64,000 nt of DNA from Synanceia verrucosa (taxonomy: Eukaryota > Chordata > Actinopteri > Perciformes > Synanceiidae), in NCBI GenBank assembly GCA_029721515.1, contig CM056550.1:21217619-21281618 (forward strand), given 5' to 3'. Every line of letters starts with the position of its first letter. Position 1 is the first letter of the stretch. Position numbers and translations under genes: made by a program. Shown piece by piece: positions 1 to 13,100 of this stretch. The notes under the pieces are model-generated. The model was not told the origin of the DNA, did no database searches, and worked only from the letters and a program-made list of their open reading frames with translations.

Positions 1-270
1 ACAGACATCTGGTAATTTTACTTTTTTCTAACTCCTCCAGATTCTTTTTTTTTTTTTTAATTTCCAAACCCACATCGACTGAAATGTCGTCACATCACTT
101 CTATCAGCTCCCTCCGGATCCGCAAAATGCTTTGCACAACCTTTTTTCACACGTAGGAGTACTCCCTATAAGACCTGCAAACCTGCATTTTAATGTGTGA
201 AACATTCAAGGTTAGGGCGAGGACGCAGATCATGTATTGTGTCAAGTACAAACATGGGGGTTGTGTGCAT

Positions 271-293
271 GTGTGTGTGTGTGTGTGTGTGTG
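271..293 (+). repeat. (GT)n microsatellite
   Basis: Eleven to twelve perfect GT units left of the last recognised rgs9 exon. Confidence 0.95.
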
Positions 294-522
294 AGGGTGT
301 TCATAACCAGTTTAAAAGTCTGAATAGAAAAAGAGAACCACAGGAAATGCCTGCAGAAGAGAAAAGAAAAAAGAAAAGTTGGATTTAGTAGAAGTTAAAT
401 GATTGAAATAGAAAGGAAAAGGGAGACAAGCATGCTGCACCTGGCTCCATGCATTAAATCCTCTTATTAAATATAAGCTGATTGCCAGGAATTATGTTCA
501 TACAGGTCACACAAAGACTCAC

Positions 523-3500
523 CTGTTACCTCGTCTGCGTTGGGATCTATTAGTCGATCCAGTCCGTAGTCCATGGCGCTCACTGTGCCCGGCTACACAC
601 ACAACAACAGCAACATTATTTCACCAAAGGACTCATTAATCAAAGCAGATGGCTGTTTTATAATGCTAATCACTGACTGCTTTCCCCATCTGTCTGCAAC
701 AACAAGAGGCCTGTCTCATGTAAAATGGGATTCTGTGAATTCACCGTTGGAAGTCATAAATGCAGCTTTAAGTTAAAGTTATTTAAATGTGTTGACTTGA
801 AAACACATTTAGCAGCAGGATAAGCCTGTCCCTGGATTATATTATATAGAGATATAGTACAAAATATTCTGTGCATCATGAAAGATAACTCAAAATGGCC
901 AAAAATGCTGGCACAAGGCACTTTCTGTGCACTCAATGAGTTAATATGCTCAGTTAGTCAGCGGTAGTTTAATAAAATACATATTTATATAGAAATGCGT
1001 ATGTACACAATTTGACCTGAAGATGTTTAATAAAGCAGGAGCTGCATGAAGGCCTTCACCATGTCAGTATGTGCTTTAGTGGACAATTAAATCACCACAA
1101 ACCCAATGACACGAGGGACTCTGGTTGGGAGCTGACCTGCCGGTCTGGTCAGTCATCCAGACTCATGAAACCAGGTGAAACTCAGACCCACAATGACGCA
1201 AGCGCCAGGTGCAAACCGCTGCACCACATTCTCCTACGCGGTGTGAAATATTAATCAGCGGTGCCCTTTTCCTCCGACTGGACATGCAATGGTAATGAGG
1301 CATCATGGGCAGAGATAATGAGATACCCTGGGAAGCATGGAGGTGGAGTGCAATTTATTTCCAGGCGTCTCTGTCTGCTGGAACTCCATGGATATACATG
1401 ATGCTGCATCCTGTGTGTGTGTGTGTGTGTGTGTGTTTTCTCACCGGAGGTCTGTGAACCACCCAGTAGGCTCTCTCCTGGCACTCAAACACTACTCGGT
1501 CCGGTTTCTTCCTCTCCTTCGCGGCCCTAAAGAACAAAACACCATCAGCCATCGTAGCACCTTCTCCGCCTCAAAACCGAGCAACATCCTTGAGTTTTTC
1601 ACACACCTACCTGTACTGTTCTTTAGCCTGCATCACTATGAAATCCCATTTATGATTCATCCACTTGTGGAGACGGTTATAGTGCTCCTTAAGATATGAA
1701 ATAACACCTCAGTAAACACGGGCGGACAAACTGGATTACGCTCATATGCAGCCTCGCTCGCTCTCACCTGCTCATGCAGCTCCAGGATTCCCTTCTTGCG
1801 AATGTTTCTTTTTGCCAAGTAGATTGCTTCAGAAATGAAAGTGTGAATATTAGTTTGAGAAAGCGAGATAAAATGCGTATGACTGAAAGCACACTCACCA
1901 TAATCTGTATCCTCAACGGGCCACTGCTGCGTGGGCCAGAAGTACGGCGTCTGGGATGGAAAGAAGTCATAAAGAGTCATTTATATTTGAGGTTTTACGG
2001 CATAAATAGAGCAGTGAGTTAGCGTTTCTCTATCCTCTAATGGGAACTCTTTTTACGAGCACAGCAGTTACATGGAAAATCTGCAAATATTAAGTTTAAA
2101 AGCAGCAATTATATACATCATTTCCTCTATGAATCTTCATTCATCCTTCTTTTTTGTACAAAAACATTGTCAAACATTCACAGGTTCCAGATTCTGTGGA
2201 AGTGTTTTTTTGTGGTTATCTGTTTATGTTTTTGATGTACGTGTTTGTTTTATTTTTTATCTATTTATATGTAACTATACATATTCTGTTTTATATTACA
2301 GCTTTATATAGACAGTGTTCCATACTATACTATTTTTCTTATTTTTTATGGTTTTAAATTGGACTGAAACTAACAATTATTTTCATTATCAATTCATCTG
2401 CAGATTATTTTCTCCGTTAATCGATCGTTAAGTCTATAAAATGTCAGAAAACAGTAAATTAATGTCCAATCACATTTCTCAATGTCTTTAAGAGCTTTTA
2501 AGAGATTTTTTCCAGAACCCAAAGATGGTCATTTTAATATGAATTAAAAAAAAAGTAAAAAACAGGAAATTTCTCTCTCATTTTTGCATGAAAAATAATT
2601 TCAAATTATTTTATTTTTTCTGGGATTCCTCAGGGTTCAATTAAGAATTTCTTTGCATCACAGAAAAGAATGTTTGGGTTTGGGGCTCTGGGACATTATA
2701 ACAATTAAACTATTAATTAAACAAAATGATCAGCTGATTAATGAATAATGCAAATAATCATTAATTTCAGACATAATTACCACCTTAGATGCTACTGTGT
2801 GCTTGAGTCAAGAGAGGCAGCAATGGAAATGAGCCTCATTATCTCTCATTATCTCTGCACCTGACTGGCCTCCTAATTCTCAAGTCTATGTAATTAAAGC
2901 ATATTTCAAGCATATGCACACATATGTATGTAAATATATACTAAAACATATTTTGCAGAATATCCACAGCTGTGGTTGATTTAAAAGATTCCCTCTTTAT
3001 AATTTTCTTTTTTAGAAAAAAAATGTTTATATTTAGAGTTTCTCAAACCATTGTGAGAAATTAATTTCCTTTCTTATAACACATTAGATTTTTTAAGATA
3101 TTTAGAATCATGCATTGTTCTTCACTGCCTTTGCATTTTTTTATCCAGCTTCTTTAATGTGAATATTTTCTGGTTTATTTACTCCTGAGGCATTTGTGGA
3201 AACACTGACTCATATTTTTCACCATTTGCTGGCACATAGAAACATTCGATTAATGGACTAGGAATCGCTAGGTTAGGTGGGCGTTAGGTCTTTGGGTCTG
3301 GGGGTTTAAAATGTTGTGTTTTTACCTGGAAGCGATAGAGGGAAGCGTCTGGTTTGATCACTAAGCGTTTGTGGTCTTGTAGCGGGTAGATGTATCCTAA
3401 CGCCACCAGCATGGAGCCAAAGCTCCTCGCCTCTAAAGAAAACAGAGAATTAATCTCTGACCTGCTTTATATTTCATATTTCATGAACATACATGAAAGG

Positions 3501-4594
3501 CATCAGCCTCCTCATCTCTCACCTTCTGCATCTATTTGGAATCTGTCCACTAACCAGGCGATGATGTCTTCACCTGAGGAGGAACGAGATGCAGCATCAT
3601 CAAGAATGGTGGGTGGGCTTCAAAATACCAGACCCCTGATAAAATACAAACTGAGAGTGTACAGCTAAAGTGGAGGAGGAGAGCAGAGGACTGTGTTAAT
3701 ATCCATATTTACATTATTGTGTGTTTGTACTCTGATGCTTTTGAAACTTTCATATCAATAAAGTCACTTTGAATTTGAGAGGACAAGAGAAAATGAGGAG
3801 AGAAGAAAAGAAAGGAAAGGATGGTGGAGGGTACAAGTGAGGAAAGGAAAGGAGAGATGAGGAGAGATGATGTGAGGAGGAAAGGAAAGGAGGAGGGCAG
3901 GATAATGGAAAGGAGAGATGAGGTGAGGAGGAAAGGAAAGGAAAAATAGGAAATGGAAGGAGGAGAAAGGAGAGGAAGGCACAAGGAGAGGAGAGGACAC
4001 ACAAGAAAGAAAAAGGAAAGGAGACAAGAGAAAAGAAAAGAAGAACAGAAGGGAAGATTAGATCAAATGAAGGGAGAGGAAAAGGAGGATGGATACAGGA
4101 AAGGAAAAGAAGAGATGGGAAAGGAGTAGAGAAAAGAGGAGAGGCAGGAAAGGAGATTAAAAATGAGAGGAAAAGAGAGCGGAGGCTGTTTGTTCGCCTT
4201 CATTCATTCAGCTGCTTTAACCGGATTGAAAGCAAATGACGTAAAAGTCGAGGTTTCCTCTTCCTCCTCCTCACTGTCTCTGTTGTTCTCTTGTTTCTGT
4301 CTCGGCTTCTTGCTCTTTCCTCCTCGCTCGCTCAATCATCCTCCTCCTCCTCCTTCACCTCCTACTTTTTCCCTCCCTCTCCCCGACTCAACCGCGGGGG
4401 TTGTCATGGAGATTAAATCTGTAGCTCTCCAGTTTGAGCCCGGCAGCTCTGGTGAGGCTGTGCTCTGAACGACGTGTGTGCTTCAGTGTGTGTTTACCGG
4501 TGATGGCGTGCGGTATAGTGGTGATAACCAGCCTCTGAGGCTGCGACTTCACTCCCGTTTTGGGGTCCTGCATCTCCAGCAGCACCTTCTCCGC
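523..4594 (-). CDS. rgs9: Regulator of G-protein signalling 9 (N-terminal part, incomplete)
   Basis: RGS9 accelerates GTP hydrolysis on transducin in photoreceptors, working with Gbeta5 and a membrane anchor. Eight minus-strand coding exons can be joined with compatible phases: 4594-4498, 3573-3523, 3432-3326, 1950-1899, 1826-1768, 1687-1611, 1526-1445 and 592-523. They encode about 198 residues covering the DEP domain (starts AEKVLLEMQDPKTGVK; includes GYIYPLQD and TPYFWPTQQW), the DHEX helices (AIYLAKRNIRKKGIL, NHKWDFIVMQAKEQYR, ECQERAYWVVHRPP) and the linker DYGLDRLIDPNADEV. The wording fits RGS9 better than RGS11, and RGS9 also neighbours GNA13 in human. The GGL and RGS domains must lie beyond the left edge. 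The first coding exon (initiator Met and about 20 residues) should lie between 4600 and 7000, but I could not recognise it. The last exon starts at the acceptor TAG before 592, which keeps the frame; the nearer CAG at about 582 would break it. Confidence 0.92.
1411..1436 (+). repeat. (TG)n microsatellite
   Basis: Perfect TG run 8 bases downstream (in transcript sense) of the rgs9 exon 1526-1445, so it reads as a CA run next to the splice donor. Confidence 0.95.
2360..2775. repeat. GGGCTGCAACTAAC-family MITE
   Basis: ACTGAAACTAACAATTATTTTCATTATC, CTGCAGATTATTTTCTCCGT and TATAAAATGTCAGAAAACAG match a very abundant fish short element that I recognise. Other copies here: 7963-8166, 34707-34935, 41096-41370, 45678-46075 and 49123-49455. 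It is non-coding and lies in an rgs9 intron. Confidence 0.75.
3770..4180. repeat. Purine-rich low-complexity tract
   Basis: About 400 bases of nearly pure A/G on the plus strand (GGAAAGGAGA-like, imperfect), in the rgs9 intron between the first two recognised exons. It yields Pro/Ser/Phe/Leu-rich open frames on the minus strand that are compositional artefacts. Confidence 0.9.
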
Positions 4595-7111
4595 CTGCGA
4601 GGGGAGAAACATCATTGAAAGGGGTGAGAGGAGGTTACCACGACAACTGGTTGTGAGTTGCAGGGGGCAGGGGTCACCATGCCAACAGGTTGCTTTGACA
4701 ACAACAGTTGTGGATGGGGGAAAGAAGGGCAGAGAATGTGATCTGTGGGTAAAAAAAAAGTAAGTTAGATGAAATAATTCTCAATCTATGACATGATTAG
4801 TCCCATCATGCACAACATCTCTGTTTACCTCTTTTCTGCTCAATAAAAGATGTGGAAAAATGGCTTCTAATTGAAATCTCTGAGGCAGATTTCCCCCTGT
4901 GATATTAAGCCTTGCGATTAACGCTTCAAATTAATACTTCCTACTAGGCTGTGAGATATCGAGAATCTGCAGCTTTAACACTGCATTTAAACAAAGATGA
5001 GGGGTTTGCTTCACGCCCTGATCACTGTGGCTTTTGTTTGGCTCGCGTGGGAGGCTGTGCGGTGACTCACTGCCCTCTAAACACTTTTCTTGGTTATCAT
5101 GTCATCGGATCCCAACAGCTCAGGTGTGAACTGGAAAGCAGGAACTCATGCGGCACATTAATTCAGTGCAGCATGACTCCAAGGCCTGTTTGAAGTGGCT
5201 TTGTGCTTTGAAGTCATCCTGGAGAGGCTATAAGCTCCAGGCTGAGCTGGACTAAAGTGGGCTTTCATGGAACAAAACACAAAACTTCACCTGGACATGA
5301 GTTCCCCTGGAGAAAGAGGACACTGTGCATGCAGCGTACGATAGACACTATTATGCTAATAATGTCTTATTTATGTCCTAACGCCAAACTTCACTAAATA
5401 TCCAGCTCCTCAAGTGTTGCTGTCCCTGGATTAACTTCTCTCCAGTGGACGGTTGGTGGAGATGGAAGCACTGATACTGATCCAGGCTTAATGCTTATTA
5501 AACTGAATGACCTTATCACAGTGAAAAGGTTGCAACAAAACACAGTCTTAACATTTAGTGTGACAGACAGAGTGCCCACTGAAACCAAGATGACATTTGT
5601 TTGTTGTTTTGGTGTTGTTTGTTGCCAGTCTGTTGAAATGTTATTTTTCTTCCAAAACTAATTCTCATCAATACATTCAGATCTGCATGCATAATTGAAA
5701 CATGACTTGTTTGTTTTGCTGTGGTCCAAATGGGCTCTGTTGCTTCAAAATAACTAAATAAATCCAGGATTCCTCTGAAGACCTGTAGAAAACACACATG
5801 ATATGCAGTTTATAAGTGTTGCGTTATAAACTGCATATCATGTGTGTTACTGCACAGAGGACCTGTAGATAACACAAATTGATAAGTGCAGATGCCCGTA
5901 CAGCCAGGGTTTGTGAGGATACAGCAGACGAGTACAGCCCAAGCAAGCATTGCGTTGGATAACCTATCTATAGGTGCGTCTGCAGGTACAGTCTATAGGG
6001 CTGTGATCACCAGCTCTGATGTAAAACAATACCCTACCTTCTTGAGACAAGCCATCCGTGGTCGATACCTCTGTCCATGATCCCGGAGAGCATTTCTGAC
6101 GGTCATGTTGTCTGATGATCACTCCCTCACACACACACGCCGACACATATGCAATGCCACTGTCGCCTATGAGCCCTGTGTCGTGGTGGGGATGCTGGAG
6201 GGGAAGTGCAATGATAGACAGTTGGTGCTGCCTTCAAGTGTTCCCCTAGCGCTTTGGCTGGGAATGTTGTAAATTGCCAGTGTGCTGTTAGATTCTCATT
6301 TTCCATTATCTAGTTGGAGATTTAGTTAAATTAGTTTTAAAAGATTTGGGGTTTGTAATAACATCCAACCGCGTTTATACACAGTATCAACCAAAGACAT
6401 TAAATTGTATAGAAAAGTCGAAAATAATGAAAATGTGACACTTTATTCAGGAAATATTGATAAGTGTTCAGTAATAATCACTTTAAAATGTCAGAAAGAG
6501 TCTACTCACTCTACACTAATATAAAATGGAGACTTTTCCGTCTTCACTTCCCATTTTATTGACCGTTTGAAGTTAAAAGTACATATTTCCAACAGTCTTT
6601 AAAGGCACCATAACTACAGCGGGAGAGAGAAACCAACCAATCAGAGCGCAGCATTGTATGCCAGTTATGCAATTACCTCTGTAATCCAGCAGAGGGCGAC
6701 ATTACACCACCAGCGGGCGTCTCGCTTTTTAAAGTATATTTTGTCAGCTGAACACGGTGCAAAACGTTTTAGTTGAATTTCATATGTTCATAAAACGGAC
6801 CGTTTTGATTATAAACTGTAATTTCGCCGTTTCGACCGTTAAGACTGGTAATTGTATATTCAAGATTCAACAGACATATTTCTACATGAATTGTGTGCAG
6901 TTGTGTCTGTGTGTGCCAATAAATGCGATAGAGTAACATGTAACGTTTGTGTGAGGCATCTAAACGCGAATAAAATGGCATAAAGTGACTTTAGATGGGT
7001 GGTAAACAGTCGGCAGCTTCAGCTACTTCCTGAGTTTAGGGAAGGGGCTTGGTCCCGTGCCTGCGCCCCGCGAACGCGCATCAAATTAGCATCGATGAAG
7101 TTTGTGCGAAC
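4595..7111. other. Interval between rgs9 and gna13
   Basis: This holds the unrecognised 5' end of rgs9 (minus strand) and the gna13 promoter/5'UTR (plus strand). The last 100 bases before the gna13 start are GC-richer, as expected for a CpG-type promoter. Other contents are a perfect hairpin at 5791-5848 and a unique-looking stretch at 5880-6260 with weak open frames on both strands that I could not assign. No complete gene is visible. Confidence 0.6.
5791..5848. repeat. Perfect 25-bp inverted repeat with 8-nt loop
   Basis: Left arm 5791-5815 and right arm 5824-5848 are exact reverse complements (the arm contains CATGATATGCAGTTTATAA). The loop is 5816-5823. A near-identical direct repeat, ACCTGTAGAAAAC / ACCTGTAGATAAC, flanks the hairpin at about 5781 and 5861. 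It could be a foldback mobile element or a hairpin RNA; nothing else in the sequence decides. Confidence 0.85.
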
Positions 7112-10100
7112 ATGGCGGATTTCCTGCCGACCAGGTCCGTGTTAAAAGTTTGTCTACCCGTCTGCCTGCTGAACAGCGGCGAGGGAGAACAGCTGCGAAA
7201 GTCCAAGGAGATCGACAGATGCCTCTCCCGGGAGAAAACGTACGTGAAACGGCTGGTGAAGATCCTGCTGCTCGGCGCTGGCGAGAGCGGCAAGTCGACT
7301 TTCCTCAAACAAATGCGGATCATCCACGGCCAGGACTTCGACCAGCAAGCCCGAGAGGACTTCAGAGCCACAATTTACAGCAATGTTATCAAAGGTAACC
7401 TCGCTGCTAACCGGCAGGTACATTTGGAGGCCAGATAAGTCGCGTTGCTGCGACAGAAAGGCGTTTAAAACGGATGGGAAAGTTTCCACATCTGTGTAGC
7501 AGCGCTGGGCTGGGTGAGAGGACATATAAACAGACTACATCTGCTGTCGGCACACCCATAGGAGCCGAACTCCAACTGAGATATCCTGTTTTAAGGGTTC
7601 ATAGCCGTGTAGCCTCAACTCTTTTGACGTTTTAGAATCGCAGCATAGCCATAACACAAGCTAGCAGCTTCAAATAGCCATCGGCAAGTTTAGTTGCTCA
7701 ACCACTAACACAGGGATGTAGCTAATGGAGGGTGAACCCACCAGTGTGCTGTAAGGTGTTCCTGTTTTTCCACTCTTTGTATGTACAGGGAGTGCTCTGC
7801 ATGCCGTGGACAAGTCACAATACCATACAGTTCACCTAAACAATGCAGTTTTATTGATAAATAACTATATTACAAGTTTCACAAATGTGTTTATTTGCAC
7901 CTTTTGCCAGATCAGCAGTTGCTGTGGCCACATGTTCAGTTATATTTATTGTTATTATTATTAGGGCTGCAACTAACAGCCAACAATTAGTTGTTTGGTT
8001 TATACTGTGTCAGAAAATGGTGACTAACTGTCATCTGTGTCTTGTTTTGTCCAAAACCAATATTTATTTGCTTTAATGTGACATAAACAAGAGAAAAGCA
8101 GGAAATATCCATATTTTTTTGTACATTTTTACATGAAAAATTGCAGTGAATAATCAGAAGCTCTAATTGTCATTACATAAAGTGTAGGGCTGCACAGTTT
8201 CAGTAAATTCACAATAGTAAAGGCACAGATCCCATAAAAAATACCAAAACAATCATATATGATTTAAAAACGTTCCTTCTAATATCGCAGTATAAGTCAA
8301 AATATTCACAATTAGATAGTTTTTCTAAATCATGTGTTCATAATAAAGAGATAAAAGTTAATGTATGTCATATACGTAAATATTAAGGATACATTTATTT
8401 TGTGGTTGTAAAACCTTAAAATAATCTCTCTGCTGCATCACTCAGGTTTATAGGACACCTGTTATTTTTTTAGATTTTAAACATGCTGCCATCGGACCTT
8501 TGTTACTGAGATTATCGTCACTTCCTGTCCAGGTGTACGTGTGTTGGTGGACGCCCGGGAGAAGCTGCACATCCCGTGGGGTGACCCGGACAACCAGAAG
8601 CACGGCGACAGCCTGATGGCGTTCGACACCCGGTCGGCTAAGATGGCCAGCGGGCAGCTGGAGACGTCCGTCTTCCTGCGGTACCTGCCCGCCATCAAGG
8701 CCCTGTGGGACGACTCTGGTATACAGAACGCATACGACCGCCGTAGGGAGTTTCAGCTGGTACGTAGCCACACACACACACTGATGCACCTTTACTGGGC
8801 TTTTCCAAAACGTCAGAGCGAGAGCGCTTGAAAGGCAGCAGGGGAAATAGAAAGTGAAACTGCTTCTCAATTCATCCTCCCTGTCGTCTCTCCCTGTGAT
8901 TCAGACATGTGATTGACTCGGCTTCCTGTTTACACCTCTCTGTACATCTTTGGCTGTCAGCATGCATTTTTTAACGCCGTTGACATTTTACCCTGGAATA
9001 ACAGCTGTGGTCGCCTCTGCGTTCACGAGTCCTCACTGGGGAGGCTTCCAGCACTGTTCCACAACTTTGTTTTTTTCTGTCAGGTCATGTGATCTACGTT
9101 ATCCAGCAGCTGAGGAGAGACAAGGGGACAGAAAATGTACATTTCCCTCTCCGTTGCATAAGGTGGAACCGCTCTAAATGGCGTTTTGTTCGGCGCACAC
9201 TCTCGGCTTGGTGGTGTGAGTCGTTTGTGGAGACAGAAAGAGGGAATAAGAGCGATCGGAGCAGGAATGTTGATCTGCAGTTAAACAGCTTTATACTTAC
9301 AAACAGCTCCGACTCGCCCACTCAGCGTTAGCGGTGCACAAACACCTCACGTTACAAGTGCAAGGACACACGCATCCTTATTAGGCATTCTGCAAGCAGC
9401 TAACTGTGATTTTCTTAATTTTGGTTTGTAAAATATGAGAAGAAAAATGCCCCACAGTACAAGGTGACATCTTCAGATTGTTTGTTTGGTTGAACCAATG
9501 ACGCAAAACAGTCAAAATATTCAAATTATTGTAATCATAATCACAGTGTAGAGGCATGAACAAATGAGTTCTTTGTATTTGTTATTTGAAAAACATCTGT
9601 AATTTTTGGTCAATATATAATATGTATGTTTGTCCTTCAAAATCTGTCAACTGGGACGTTACTTCAGATTAATATTAGTGCATAAAAATCTTTTTTCATT
9701 AATCACTTGTTCCACTCAGAAAGCAAATATTGATAATGATGAGAAATCAAGTACAAGTACTTTAACGATGTCACTTTGTGATGAAGACGTTACGACGGTA
9801 TTTTCAGACTTTTGACAGATCAAACTATTGATTGTTTCACCCAAATAGTGATTGCCACTAAAAAATAAGGATTAGACACACATGTATAGTACACGTGAAA
9901 TTGATGTTTTGTAATTCCTGTGAAATGAAGTCAGTGCTGTCAGTAAATTCTGAATTTCTTCAGTGACACAGATATCGTGGATGACATTTCTTGCAATATA
10001 TCGATTATCACAGAATCGCTATATCATGATGGTGTCATTGTCGTGGGCAAAATGTTATGATAGTGTCGTATCGTGAGGTACTTGGTGATACCTAGCCCTA

Positions 10101-13100
10101 ATTAGCTGCAGCCCTTTGTAGCGTTTAAAACCTTGTTAGGAAGACTAAATAGGAATTAAATATGAAAACTTCTTGTTCTGTTGGGAGCTTCTTTAAATTC
10201 TCTCGTCTTGTGAGAACTAATTTGTTTTCCAGGCAGCGGATTCGACCCCATTGTGTTTTGACCCCCACCAACCTTTTCTAAGTATTTGCATCACAAATCA
10301 CACGTGCCCTCAGGCCTGCCTGTTGATTATCATTAAAAGCACATGTACACAGTGAAAGCACACAGGGATCCTCTCGCTTTGCATGGCACAAAGTTCACAG
10401 AGCTGCTCTTTAAAATGACTTTCTCTCCTCGCTGCTGTTTAACTCGTGGAAAGATGTTGAAACTCAGGAGAAACGTGAAGTCTGGTGGTGTGGCACGCTG
10501 ACATTTTTATGTCCTCGTCACGTTTCAGTTTTGCTTTCGCAGCACGTCCGTAGAAACGAACAGAAAACTCTCGGAGTGATCTTGTTTCTCTTCTCCTTTT
10601 TGTTATGTTATTATCGGACTGATTTTTTTTTTTTTTTTTTTTTTTGACGATTTCAAAACCAGCCATCCTCCTCACATCTGTGCTCGTCTTACTCGCAGAA
10701 TTAAAATAAGCCTTGCAGAAAGCTTCGTAGCGCCACGCCACTCTGCTCCTCCCTTTTGTAATCTTAGCCCTGCACACACACACACAGGTTTTTCAAGTCA
10801 GGATAGTTTTATAAAAGATCAAAAGGTGAGCTCAGGAGCTTTTAGTAGGGGGGAAATGCATGTTTCATCTAGAAATACAACCCAAACACTCACGTCCACT
10901 GATGATATTTGAATTTTACAACAAGGGCGTTGGTTCGTTGCATCATTAATGCAAAATACATGCAAAGAAATCCCCTGAGAAGGCGCCACCACGTGTCGCC
11001 GTAGAGACGCAGGGACGAGAACGAGGGAAATGCGTTTCTTTTTTGGTTACGTCGTCGAATACAGGACACTCAGATAAAGGAATGCATCTCCGTCTTCGGC
11101 AGCCTCGTGTCTGGGCTTGCACTAATTGCGCATGAACAGCATCAGAACGGTCTAGAAAAAAAATACACACACACATGCAGAGCCAAGCCACAGTTCTATA
11201 CATCAAAGACACTTAGAAACACGTCTACTGCAGTACCAAATACTTTGCATCCTGCTTGAATGGAGTTTTGATAGACCTCTACAGCAGCAACACGTCTTCT
11301 GTTCAACACACTAACAGCAGTCAGTTAAACACTGCATGCAAACTGTGCTCGAGTTTTAAAATGAATGTCTTAAAATGCATACATTTAACAGAAATTCCTC
11401 CTCTGTCCTGTCGCAGGGTGAGTCAGTGAAGTATTTCTTGGATAATCTGGATAAGCTCGGCGAGCCGGTAAGTTGTTTCTGCCTGCACTGATTGTTATAA
11501 TCAGACGCGAGCACGTTATGGTTAATATTGCGACACGTCTAGAAGGGAATGTCGGCATTTTGGCGAAGAAGCTCCTGAGAAAACTGGAGGATTTGACAGG
11601 ACAGTAACTCGGTAGATGTTGCACCAGGGTGTCTGCAGGATTGGAAGAGGCTTATAAAGTAATACTGTCACAAAAAAGTGGCAGAAAATCCACCAGAGCT
11701 GCTGTGTAACGTCTGGAAATCTGCATCGGCCATTCAAGCTCAGCGACCAGCGTTTGTTTTGATTCTGTAATGACATGCAGCTAAACTGAAAGCTGGTGGA
11801 CTGGGCCTGCAGGAGATTATTTAATCATTTTTAGTGGAGTTTCAGTCCACAGTAACAGGAAGCTGTGTTGATCAAGAGCAGCAAAAACAATCATTTTTAA
11901 TTATTAGTTCCATCGATGCATCTTCTGCTGCTTATCTGGATCCAGGTCGTTTAGTTAATGACATATGATGTATGATGAGATCAGATAAAATCTGGGTAAT
12001 TAAGGTCTTAAATTGGCTTAAATGTACCGTGAATTTGCTGTAGGTATTAAATTTTCAGATGGTGCATTTAAAGCCAATAGGAAAACACAGTATTCAGAGA
12101 TTAACTGCAATTTTGCAAATGTTATTTTGTTCACAAAGTTCACTTCTTTGTTCTTGAAAGTTGTGAAATTAAAGTTTAGTGTTATGCCTTCAATTTATAT
12201 CATCATTGTAAGTGTTAAAGGGCTGAAAAAATACACAAAAAGTTATTATAGGAGATTAATCGGTTATCAGATTTTCCTGCTACATATCGATATCGGCCTC
12301 AGAAACTCCATATTGGTCAGGCCCTACAATGAATTGACTATTTCTACCAAAGAAATTGCTGTAACATTTTTGAGTCTTAAATTATATTTGTTGATGTCCT
12401 AACATTTGTAAACTAATAAGTTAATGGTGATTTTTTTGATTATTGACTATACATTATAGACTTATCTTAATGAATGAAAGCCTACATCAAATGTGTCTGG
12501 ACTGAATGAAACATAATGTTCCCCATATTGATGTTATTCTTTATCCACTGTTATGGTAAAGATAACGTTTGCAGAAAAGAACCTGAAATAATATTTTGGC
12601 TCAGATCAGACCTCCTAATCATAGACCCATTAACTTCAGCTGTGGTGTGTTTTTATTGTTTTATTTCTGCCACATTTTTTCTGTTCCCATCACCTGTACA
12701 TGCAGATATTAATGTGTGGTGTTTCGCCGTCTCCCCTCCAGGACTACCTTCCCAGTCAGCAGGACATCCTGCTGGCTCGTAAACCCACCAAGGGCATCCA
12801 CGAGTATGATTTCGAGATCAAGAACGTTCCCTTCAAGATGGTGGACGTGGGGGGGCAGCGGTCAGAGCGGAGGCGCTGGTTCGAGTGCTTCGACTCGGTC
12901 ACCTCCATCCTCTTCCTCGTCTCCTCCTCTGAATACGACCAGGTGAAAACTCACCGTCTCGTTTCCTCTCCTGATAAGTGGCTCGTTAATCAGTTTATTC
13001 TAGCAGATAATGTTTGCTGACTTTTTGATAAGTGCTCTTTGCTGAGTCTACATACACACACTCTTATTCTGGTTTATCTTATAGCGCCTGTAGATCGCCT

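Noticed and set aside
582..592. Alternative acceptor CAG for the last recognised rgs9 exon (just after 583)
   Set aside because: Its phase does not match the preceding exon; the TAG acceptor before 592 does, and gives PGTVSAMDYGLDR as expected.
3709..4027. Three overlapping minus-strand frames rich in Ser, Pro, Phe and Leu
   Set aside because: They translate the purine-rich low-complexity tract; composition alone keeps them open.
7049..7111. In-frame upstream extension of gna13
   Set aside because: It begins with TTG, not ATG, and would add residues before the conserved MADFLP start and its palmitoylated cysteines.
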